Shown: piece after piece, positions 6,945-12,700 of the stretch
Layout: each line of letters opens with the position of its first letter
Position numbering within the stretch: position 1 is the stretch's first letter
From: an uncultured Bacteroides sp.
GTDB taxonomy: Bacteria; Bacteroidota; Bacteroidia; Bacteroidales; Bacteroidaceae
Assembly (NCBI GenBank): GCA_905201685.1
Contig: CAJKOW010000050.1
Span: forward strand, 1 to 12,700
DNA length: 12,700 bases
Direction of reading: 5' to 3'
Program-made: the position numbers and the translations under genes
The notes under the pieces: model-generated
What the model was told of the DNA's origin: nothing
Databases searched by the model: none
Seen by the model: the letters and a program-made list of their open reading frames with translations, nothing else

Positions 6945-7970
6945 TCAGGTGCGAAACAGAAGCCTTTTTACGGCACTGAGCAATTCTTCGATGCTGTTGG
7001 CTTCGACGGTTTCTTTCCCCTGCCGGTGCAGACCGAAGCTTTTACTGCCGTTTTCGTCGGCATCAATATAGGTATCGGTCAGGTCGCTGTTGCTTTCAAT
7101 TCCGTTGCGTAGCAGTGCTTTGCGTACCATGGCATACCGCTGCCCCTGCCCTTTCAGCCCTATGTGCGAGGTACATTCATGCTCCACGCCGAACAAACCG
7201 GTTTCAGGTTCGAAGACGATGCCTTTGCGTACAAAGAAGTCGCTCAGGCTGCCGTCTATCGAGAGGTCTTCGGGGGTACCGATGACGACTCCTTTACGTT
7301 TGTCCATCAGCCAGATTTTGTCTGCTATCTGCAAGGCCAGTTCCAGGTCATGAGTTGACAGGAAAATGGTCTTGTCGGTTTGGCGGCTGAGTGTATGCAG
7401 CAATTGCATCATTTCCACTTTGCTCGGATAGTCCAGGAAGGCCGTTGGTTCGTCCAAGTAGATGATGGGGGTTTCCTGTGCCAAGGCTTTGGCTATCATT
7501 ACTTTCTGGCGCTCACCGTCACTCAGGGTATGTACCATTCGGTCGGCTAAATGTCCGATTCCTACCAGGGCAATGGCACGACCCACTATCGCTTTGTCGT
7601 CTTTGGACAATATTCCCCAAAAGCCAGTATAGGGACTTCGCCCCAATCCTACCAACTCGGTGACGGATAGGTTCTGCACGTCACACCGTTCGGTCAGTAC
7701 CACACTGATTACCTTGGCCATCTGTTGGTTCGAATATGTCTCGATATCCTTGTCCAAAATGCGTATTTGTCCGGACAATTTAGGCTGGAAGGCAGATAAG
7801 GTTCTGAGCAGCGTGGACTTCCCCACTCCGTTGGCTCCTAACAGGCAGGTCAGCTCTCCGCGGTTGATGCCGGCCTGAATGCCTTCCGCTACCACCTTTA
7901 TACTCTTTTTTCCTGTATATCCGATGGACAGATTGCTGATATGTATGGTTTCTGTATTCACGTGTAGCAT
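6945..7970 (-). CDS. ABC transporter ATP-binding protein, siderophore/heme/cobalamin class, with C-terminal extension
   Basis: This is the cytoplasmic ATPase subunit of an importer resembling FecE, FhuC and BtuD. Residues 10 to about 250 form a complete nucleotide-binding domain: Walker A GANGVGKST (45-53), signature LSDGERQ (149-155), Walker B IIYLDEP (169-175, Glu174 catalytic), D-loop and switch His207 in STHD. LVGLGRSPYTGFWG (106-119) matches the FecE/FhuC group. At the Q-loop the sequence is VVLTERC (90-96), so the usual glutamine is replaced by Thr or Glu. Residues about 255-341 form an extra segment absent from classical FecE (~255 residues) that I do not recognise. No permease or binding protein lies beside it. 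Cobalamin is a tempting substrate given the cob genes about 1.6 kb away, but heme or ferric siderophore is equally possible. Confidence 0.88.
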   Translation of the reverse strand: MLHVNTETIHISNLSIGYTGKKSIKVVAEGIQAGINRGELTCLLGANGVGKSTLLRTLSAFQPKLSGQIRILDKDIETYSNQQMAKVISVVLTERCDVQNLSVTELVGLGRSPYTGFWGILSKDDKAIVGRAIALVGIGHLADRMVHTLSDGERQKVMIAKALAQETPIIYLDEPTAFLDYPSKVEMMQLLHTLSRQTDKTIFLSTHDLELALQIADKIWLMDKRKGVVIGTPEDLSIDGSLSDFFVRKGIVFEPETGLFGVEHECTSHIGLKGQGQRYAMVRKALLRNGIESNSDLTDTYIDADENGSKSFGLHRQGKETVEANSIEELLSAVKRLLFRT

Positions 7971-8048
7971 ATCAAAAAAAGGTTGTTTTCAGATTTCGGG
8001 CACAATATTCCAAACTTTTAAGCGAGGCATGCAGGCTCATTTCTTTTG

Positions 8049-8056
8049 CAAAGGTA
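8049..8056 (-). promoter_or_regulatory. Putative -7 box (TAnnTTTG) for the ABC ATPase gene
   Basis: On the minus strand TACCTTTG matches the Bacteroidetes -7 consensus exactly, 78 nt before the ATPase ATG. No clear TTTG is visible at -33. The 210-nt region 7971-8180 otherwise holds no gene I can support and is a divergent promoter region. Confidence 0.45.
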
Positions 8057-8143
8057 TGGAAAAAAGGGTTGGAAACGGTCCGAATAAACCTTCTATTTAA
8101 TACTATTTCGCATACGGAAACTTCCATTTCCATAAAAAAGGGC

Positions 8144-8151
8144 TAACTTTG
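8144..8151 (+). promoter_or_regulatory. Putative -7 box (TAnnTTTG) for the DUF1573 gene
   Basis: TAACTTTG matches the Bacteroidetes -7 consensus exactly and lies 29 nt before the ATG, a normal distance. The -33 region is not well conserved. A short inverted pair GGAAA/TTTCC (about 8116-8130) just upstream could be an operator but is too small to assert. Confidence 0.5.
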
Positions 8152-8180
8152 CCGCGGTAGAATCTAAAAAAACGAATAAA

Positions 8181-8576
8181 ATGAAAAAGCTTGTTTTGTA
8201 TATGGCGATGCTCTTAGTGGGTATCAGCTATGCTTTTGCACAGGGAAAGGCCGACATTAAGTTTGATAAGACATCCTATGATTTCGGAACATTTTCCGAG
8301 GATGATCCCGTCGTCAGTTGTGTCTTTACGTTTACCAATGTAGGCGATGCTCCGTTGGTCATCCATCAGGCCATTGCTTCATGCGGATGCACGGTTCCCG
8401 AATATACGCAAGAGCCCGTTTTGCCGGGAAAGACCGGTACTATAAAGATTACGTACAATGGAGCAGGCAAATATCCGGGACATTTTAAGAAATCCATTAC
8501 GCTGCGTACGAACGGTAAAACCGAGATGATGCGGTTGTATGTGGAAGGCGATATGACTGCAAAAGAAAATAAATAG
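8181..8576 (+). CDS. Exported DUF1573 protein
   Basis: This 131-residue protein begins with a signal peptide (KK, then a hydrophobic core, likely cut after AFA at residue 20), so it should be exported to the periplasm. The rest is a DUF1573 domain, an Ig-like beta-sandwich related to the ASPM/SPD-2/Hydin group: the FDKTSYDFGTF start (28-38), FTFTNVGDAPLVI (49-61), the hallmark ASCGCT (66-71, Cys68 and Cys70) and a PGKTGTIKITYN strand (82-93). Such proteins are very common in Bacteroidetes, and I know of no established biochemical function. It has its own promoter-like box and a terminator directly downstream, so it looks like a single-gene unit. It is complete, and its role is unknown. Confidence 0.88.
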   Translation: MKKLVLYMAMLLVGISYAFAQGKADIKFDKTSYDFGTFSEDDPVVSCVFTFTNVGDAPLVIHQAIASCGCTVPEYTQEPVLPGKTGTIKITYNGAGKYPGHFKKSITLRTNGKTEMMRLYVEGDMTAKENK

Positions 8577-8585
8577 GTAATTTTT

Positions 8586-8617
8586 TGATACCACATGATG
8601 GAGGTATCAGATTTTTA
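8586..8617 (+). terminator. Likely intrinsic terminator of the DUF1573 gene
   Basis: A perfect 7-bp stem TGATACC/GGTATCA (8586-8592 and 8603-8609) with a 10-nt loop is followed by GATTTTTA. It starts 9 nt after the stop codon, the normal place for a Rho-independent terminator. The stem is short and only moderately GC-rich. Confidence 0.6.
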
Positions 8618-8627
8618 GTGTATTTTT

Positions 8628-8704
8628 AGGCACGGATTGCACAAACCGTCACGAAACACCGAGTTCGTAGTGCGTGATTTGTTATGCAATCCGTGCCTGT
8701 TTTG
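8628..8704. repeat. Long inverted repeat AGGCACGGATTGC, terminator-like
   Basis: AGGCACGGATTGC (8628-8640) is perfectly complementary to 8686-8698, with 45 nt between the arms. The interior has a further TCACG/CGTGA pair (8649-8653 and 8673-8677), so a longer imperfect stem can form. T-rich DNA (GTTTTGTTT) follows on the plus strand. The first ten bases also occur at 5331-5340, so this looks like a dispersed palindromic element in a second copy, possibly working as a backup terminator. Confidence 0.7.
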
Positions 8705-8730
8705 TTTCGTTATGGAAATGTATAGGTCTG
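8701..8730 (+). promoter_or_regulatory. Putative promoter of the OPT transporter operon
   Basis: TTTG at 8701-8704 and TAGGTCTG at 8723-8730 are spaced 18 nt apart and match the Bacteroidetes -33 TTTG and -7 TAnnTTTG elements with one mismatch in the latter. The -7 box is 37 nt before the OPT start codon. The -33 box sits on the T-rich tail of the preceding inverted repeat. Confidence 0.4.
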
Positions 8731-8767
8731 TAAATTAGAAAATTAAATATAAAAAAACTGCTAAATC

Positions 8768-10759
8768 ATGAAACAAGAACAAGAAAAACAGACCGGTTTA
8801 CCGGAAAATGCTTTTCGAGAATTGAAGCCGGGAGAGGTGTATAATCCGTTGATGAGTCCCGACAGGAAGTATCCGGAAGTGAATCTTTGGTCGGTATTAT
8901 GGGGTGTTGCCATGGCTATCCTCTTTTCGGCTGCGGCAGCCTATTTAGGGCTGAAGGTCGGACAGGTGTTCGAGGCTGCTATTCCCATTGCCATCATTGC
9001 GGTCGGAATTTCCAGTGCCGGGAAACGGAAAAATGCGTTGGGCGAGAATGTGATCATACAGTCCATCGGTGCAAGTTCGGGCGTTATTGTAGCCGGGGCC
9101 ATTTTTACGTTGCCGGCTCTTTATATATTACAGGAAACTTATCCTAAGGAGATTACGGTCACCTTTATGCAGGTGTTCATCAGTTCTCTGCTTGGAGGTG
9201 TGTTGGGCATCCTGTTCCTGATACCGTTCCGGAAGTATTTCGTCAGTGATATGCATGGAAAATATCCTTTTCCCGAAGCGACTGCCACGACACAGGTTCT
9301 GGTATCCGGCGAAAAGGGCGGCAATCAGGCCAAACCTCTTCTGATGGCTGGTCTTGTTGGTGGTCTTTACGATTTCATTGTAGCTACTTTCGGTTGGTGG
9401 AACGAAAACTTCACGACCCGTGTTTGCGGCTGGGGTGAAATGCTGGCCGAAAAGACGAAGCTGGTTTTCAAGGTCAATACGGGTGCTGCCGTGCTTGGTC
9501 TGGGCTATATCGTAGGATTGAAGTATGCGGCCATTATCTGTGCCGGTTCATTAGTTGTGTGGTGGGTTATTATTCCCGGCATGTCGCTCATTTGGGGCAA
9601 TGAAGTGCTCAATCAGTGGAACCCGGATATCACGGCGACTGTCGGCAGCATGACTCCCGAACAGATATTCGACTATTATGCCAAGAGCATCGGCATTGGT
9701 GGTATTGCCATGGCCGGTATCATCGGCATCATCAAGTCCTGGGGCATCATTAAGAGTGCTGTGGGACTGGCAGCCAAAGAGATGGGCGGGAAGTCGAATG
9801 TGGAAAGCAATCTGAAGCGTACCCAACGCGACCTTTCCATGAAAATTATTGTTGTAGGTTCTGCTATTACGCTGATTCTGGTTTTCCTGTTTTTCTATTT
9901 TGATGTGATGCAGGGCAACCTGATACATACCGTAGTGGCCATCTTGCTTGTGGCCGGCATTTCATTCCTCTTTACGACTGTTGCTGCCAACGCCATAGCC
10001 ATTGTGGGAACCAATCCTGTATCTGGTATGACCTTGATGACACTGATTCTGGCTTCCGTGGTTATGGTTGCTGTCGGACTGAAAGGTCCTGAGGGCATGG
10101 TAGCCGCTCTGGTGATGGGAGGTGTGGTTTGTACGGCACTGTCCATGGCGGGCGGATTCATTACGGACCTTAAAATCGGCTATTGGCTGGGTACTACTCC
10201 GGTCAAGCAGGAGACTTGGAAATTCTTGGGTACCATTGTTTCGGCGGCTACCGTAGGAGGCGTGATGATCATTCTGAACAAAACCTATGGATTCACAAGC
10301 GGTGACCTGGTTGCCCCGCAGGCCAATGCCATGGCTGCTGTCATCGAGCCGCTGATGAGCGGCGTGGGGGCTCCCTGGCTGCTTTACGGCATCGGTGCCT
10401 TGCTGGCTATTGTGCTGACATTCTGCAAGGTGCCTGCACTGGCTTTTGCATTGGGTATGTTCATTCCTTTGCAACTGAACATTCCTCTGATTGTGGGTGG
10501 AGCCATCAACTGGTACGTTACCAGCCGCAGCAAGGATGCCGCTGTCAATGCCGAACGCGGTGAGAAAGGAACGCTGTTGGCTTCCGGTTTCATTGCCGGC
10601 GGTGCGCTGATGGGAGTAGTCAGTGCTGCCATGCGTTTTGGCAACATCAATCTGATGAACGAGGCCTGGATTGCCAATTCCTGGTCGGAAGTATTGTCAC
10701 TTGTGGCTTATGCCGTGCTTATCTTCTACTTTATCAAAGCTTCCATGAAGATAAAATAA
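8768..10759 (+). CDS. OPT-family oligopeptide transporter
   Basis: This 663-residue inner-membrane protein belongs to the bacterial branch of the oligopeptide transporter (OPT) family, thought to import small peptides or peptide-like compounds by proton coupling; some eukaryotic members carry metal-siderophore complexes. After a short hydrophilic N-terminus with FRELKPGEVYNPLMS there are many hydrophobic helices, consistent with about 14-16 membrane passes. SAAAAYLGLKVGQVFEAAIPIA and the following ENVIIQSIGASSG are typical OPT segments, as are the NxTR-like loop and the C-terminal PLQLNIPLIVGGAINWYV. Length fits the family and it appears complete. It heads a tight three-gene set with an exported hydrolase and an exported DUF1460 protein, suggesting import of peptides released outside the inner membrane. 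The substrate is not determined by sequence. Confidence 0.92.
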   Translation: MKQEQEKQTGLPENAFRELKPGEVYNPLMSPDRKYPEVNLWSVLWGVAMAILFSAAAAYLGLKVGQVFEAAIPIAIIAVGISSAGKRKNALGENVIIQSIGASSGVIVAGAIFTLPALYILQETYPKEITVTFMQVFISSLLGGVLGILFLIPFRKYFVSDMHGKYPFPEATATTQVLVSGEKGGNQAKPLLMAGLVGGLYDFIVATFGWWNENFTTRVCGWGEMLAEKTKLVFKVNTGAAVLGLGYIVGLKYAAIICAGSLVVWWVIIPGMSLIWGNEVLNQWNPDITATVGSMTPEQIFDYYAKSIGIGGIAMAGIIGIIKSWGIIKSAVGLAAKEMGGKSNVESNLKRTQRDLSMKIIVVGSAITLILVFLFFYFDVMQGNLIHTVVAILLVAGISFLFTTVAANAIAIVGTNPVSGMTLMTLILASVVMVAVGLKGPEGMVAALVMGGVVCTALSMAGGFITDLKIGYWLGTTPVKQETWKFLGTIVSAATVGGVMIILNKTYGFTSGDLVAPQANAMAAVIEPLMSGVGAPWLLYGIGALLAIVLTFCKVPALAFALGMFIPLQLNIPLIVGGAINWYVTSRSKDAAVNAERGEKGTLLASGFIAGGALMGVVSAAMRFGNINLMNEAWIANSWSEVLSLVAYAVLIFYFIKASMKIK

Positions 10760-10778
10760 TTATTAGAAACCGAATGCC

Positions 10779-11645
10779 ATGAAAAAAATTTTAGTTTTAT
10801 TCTTTTCATTCATCATTACGACTATGATATATGCGCAAAAGCCTGTCGAGCTTCCATTATGGCCCGACGGGGCACCCAATACAAACGGATTGACCGGAGA
10901 GCAGGAAGATTTGGACGGTGGACGTGTGGCCAACGTCGTGACGCCTACCATCACCGTTTATCGGGCGGCTTGTCCCAACGGATTGGCCGTTATTATGTGT
11001 CCGGGCGGCGGTTATGCCCGCCTTGCTTTGGGGCACGAAGGACACGACATGGCTTCGTGGTTCAATGCTCAAGGCATTACTTATGTAGTTTTAAAGTACA
11101 GAATGCCGAACGGACATCGCGAAGTGCCCTTGTCCGATGCCGAACAGGCTATTCGTCTTGTTCGTCAGCATGCGGCCGAATGGAATATTAATCCTTCGCG
11201 CGTAGGCATTATGGGTGCATCGGCAGGTGGACATCTGGCGGCCTCCTTGGCTACACTTTACGGCAGCGACGAAACCCGTCCCGATTTTCAGATTCTGTTT
11301 TATCCGGTGATTACCATGGGAGCGGATACCCATTGGGGATCCAGGGTCAATCTGCTGGGAGAGAACCCCACAGAGGAACTGGTGCGTGAGTATTCCCTTG
11401 AAAACCGGGTCACTTCACACACTCCGCAGGCATTCATTATGCTTTCGACGGATGACGCCGCTGTTCCTCCCGTCAATAGCATCAACTATTATCTGGCCTT
11501 AGTCAGGCAGAAGGTTCCTGCCACTCTTCATGCCTATCCTACCGGCGGGCATGGCTGGGGATTCCGTGACGACTTTACGTACAAGCGTCAGTGGACCGGA
11601 GAATTGGAAAAATGGCTTCGCGAAGGTTTGAAGTTCGTAGAATAA
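10779..11645 (+). CDS. Exported alpha/beta-hydrolase, acetyl-esterase-like
   Basis: The 288-residue protein has a signal peptide (hydrophobic 4-17, likely cut after IYA at residue 19), placing it in the periplasm or outside. The mature part is an alpha/beta-hydrolase of the BD-FAE/acetylxylan-esterase-like group: the LPLWPDGAP opening common to these proteins, oxyanion-hole CPGGGYA (74-80), nucleophile GASAGG (146-151, Ser148), acid Asp225 or Asp226 in LSTDDAAVPP, and catalytic His258 in GGHGWG. All triad parts are present, so it should be active. Bacteroidetes often call such genes xylan esterase, but no polysaccharide-utilisation genes are here. Its place between a peptide transporter and an amidase-like gene, with 19- and 30-nt gaps, hints at a peptide, ester or O-acetyl-peptidoglycan substrate, which is inference. 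Confidence 0.88.
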   Translation: MKKILVLFFSFIITTMIYAQKPVELPLWPDGAPNTNGLTGEQEDLDGGRVANVVTPTITVYRAACPNGLAVIMCPGGGYARLALGHEGHDMASWFNAQGITYVVLKYRMPNGHREVPLSDAEQAIRLVRQHAAEWNINPSRVGIMGASAGGHLAASLATLYGSDETRPDFQILFYPVITMGADTHWGSRVNLLGENPTEELVREYSLENRVTSHTPQAFIMLSTDDAAVPPVNSINYYLALVRQKVPATLHAYPTGGHGWGFRDDFTYKRQWTGELEKWLREGLKFVE

Positions 11646-11675
11646 AAATGTAACAATCTTTTTTTTGATAAATCG

Positions 11676-12467
11676 ATGAAAATAATTACAAAGACTTTGT
11701 GTAGCATACTGTGTATGGCTATACCTTTTATTTCGACTTATGCTCAGGAAGATCCTGGTGAGGCGGTGTTGAGCTATGGCCTCGGTTTCCTGGATGTCCC
11801 TTATGTGCCCCATACGCTGGACGGGGAAGTCAAGGAAGATCTGGTTGTCAATTGCGACGAAATGGATTGCACCACGTTTGTCGAATATACGCTGGCCATG
11901 GCGCTTTCGCCGACCGAGGACGGACAGGTGGCCGAGGGCGATTTCGCAAACAATGTTCAGCGAATCCGTTATCGTGACGGACGTATCGACGGATATGCGT
12001 CGCGTTTGCATTACATCACCGATTGGGCGGAGAATGGCATCCGGAACGGTTTTCTGGAAGACATCACCGAAAAGAAGAGCCCTTATACGCAGAAAGTGAC
12101 GGTCAACTACATGAGCACCCATCCGGAACAGTACTGGAAATTGGCCGATTCGCCCGAGGACATGAGAAAGATCAAGAAAATAGAAAATGAACTGTCAAAG
12201 AAAGAGATTCATTATATCCCTGAAGACAAACTTCCGGTCAACGGACTGCCGTGGATTAAGAACGGCGATATCATAGCCATTACCACCAATATTCCGGGAT
12301 TAGACATTGCCCACATGGGCATTGCATTCTATGTGGATGGCAAACTGGGATTGCTTCATGCTTCCTCTACCGAGAAAAAGGTGACTGTATCGCGTATCGC
12401 ATTGTCGCAGATGCTGAAGAACAACGATAAATGGACAGGCATCCGCGTGTTGCGCTTGAAGAAGTAA
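11676..12467 (+). CDS. Exported DUF1460 protein, NlpC/P60-like amidase or peptidase
   Basis: The 263-residue protein has a signal peptide (hydrophobic 8-20, likely cut after TYA at residue 23). The mature protein matches DUF1460, annotated as N-acetylmuramoyl-L-alanine amidase-like with a papain/NlpC-like fold. The expected cysteine nucleophile is Cys65 in EMDCTTFVEY (62-71). RLHYITDW (110-117) and FLED are conserved family segments. DIAHMGIAF (210-218) carries the probable catalytic His213, and LLHASS (226-231) adds a second conserved histidine. It is complete and is the last gene of the OPT operon, ahead of a strong palindrome. The likely role is cleavage of peptidoglycan or muropeptides in the periplasm so that products can enter by OPT; exact bond specificity cannot be read here. 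Confidence 0.85.
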   Translation: MKIITKTLCSILCMAIPFISTYAQEDPGEAVLSYGLGFLDVPYVPHTLDGEVKEDLVVNCDEMDCTTFVEYTLAMALSPTEDGQVAEGDFANNVQRIRYRDGRIDGYASRLHYITDWAENGIRNGFLEDITEKKSPYTQKVTVNYMSTHPEQYWKLADSPEDMRKIKKIENELSKKEIHYIPEDKLPVNGLPWIKNGDIIAITTNIPGLDIAHMGIAFYVDGKLGLLHASSTEKKVTVSRIALSQMLKNNDKWTGIRVLRLKK

Positions 12468-12503
12468 GCGCGTACCTGCTCAGGAGTCAGCACATGTTTT
12501 GAA

Positions 12504-12584
12504 TGCGTCTCTACACGGAGATGGATCAGATAACCTATCTTGAATCTGCCCCGTTCCGTGTAGAGACGCAACTTTTTTGCGTCT
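12504..12584. repeat. 16-bp inverted repeat with alternative hairpin; likely terminator and dispersed palindrome
   Basis: TGCGTCTCTACACGGA (12504-12519) is perfectly complementary to 12555-12570, with a 35-nt spacer holding a nested AGATA/TATCT pair (12528-12532 and 12536-12540). A TTTTTT run (12573-12578) follows. A third arm, TGCGTCT (12578-12584), can pair with AGACGCA (12564-12570) to form a rival 7-bp hairpin with a 7-nt loop. The GTAGAGACGC core resembles palindromes I recall as widespread in Bacteroidetes and cyanobacterial genomes. It lies 36 nt after the DUF1460 stop and probably ends that operon. Confidence 0.75.
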
Positions 12585-12642
12585 TTAGCTCCCACTAAAA
12601 GCGATTTACAATCAATATCTTACAATTCTATTTTCTTCATAA

Positions 12643-12700
12643 TTAGGGGTCAGCGGATATTTCAGGTTGGTAATCCCTTAATATATCAAGCATATTGCGT
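12643..12700 (-). CDS. Possible C-terminal end of a convergent gene, cut by the window edge
   Basis: On the minus strand an open frame enters from the right edge and ends at TAA (12645-12643), giving 18 residues, RNMLDILRDYQPEISADP. The composition is protein-like, and the placement opposite the DUF1460 gene with a palindrome between them fits a convergent gene pair. Eighteen residues are too few to identify a family, and chance openness of this length is common. Confidence 0.3.
   Translation of the reverse strand, partial: RNMLDILRDYQPEISADP

Noticed and set aside
11499..12122. A 207-codon minus-strand frame across the esterase/DUF1460 junction
   Set aside because: It spans the ends of two well-supported plus-strand genes and has no domain-like sequence.

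Overview
This window most likely comes from a gut Bacteroidales chromosome (Bacteroides or Phocaeicola type). Supporting signs are several TAnnTTTG boxes, the Bacteroidetes -7 promoter element, lying just upstream of genes; weak or absent Shine-Dalgarno sequences; the protein families present (exported DUF1573 and DUF1460 proteins, bacterial OPT transporter); and intergenic repeats of a kind I associate with this group. Species cannot be fixed from the sequence alone.

Left edge (1-190): the 5' two thirds of a tRNA-Gly(CCC) gene on the minus strand, then a short divergent promoter region. Left half (191-5314, plus strand): six tightly spaced genes that look like one operon. The first four, cobU-cobT-cobS-cobC, cover late cobalamin synthesis and salvage (nucleotide loop assembly). 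The last two are an AmgK-like amino-sugar kinase fused to a RapZ C-terminal domain, and a MurU-like sugar-1-phosphate nucleotidyltransferase. Known AmgK/MurU pairs convert recovered MurNAc to UDP-MurNAc, bypassing de novo synthesis. No cobalamin riboswitch fits in the short leader.

Middle (5372-7970, minus strand): a MepA-like MATE efflux pump and, upstream of it, an ABC ATPase of the ferric-siderophore/heme/cobalamin class with an extra C-terminal region, a non-canonical Q-loop and no permease or binding protein in view. A divergent promoter region (7971-8180) separates it from an exported DUF1573 protein (8181-8576) followed by a hairpin terminator.

Right half (8768-12467, plus strand): a probable three-gene operon of an OPT-family oligopeptide transporter, an exported alpha/beta-hydrolase of the acetyl-esterase type, and an exported DUF1460 protein (papain-like/NlpC-like, amidase-like). 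These fit uptake and trimming of peptides, possibly peptidoglycan-derived. Together with the AmgK/MurU pair, the window may hold parts of both sugar-side and peptide-side wall recycling; this link is inference.

Right edge: a long palindromic repeat (12504-12570) and perhaps the C-terminal end of a convergent gene. The most notable items are the kinase-RapZ fusion sitting in a cobalamin operon, the unusual orphan ABC ATPase, and several intergenic repeat families.
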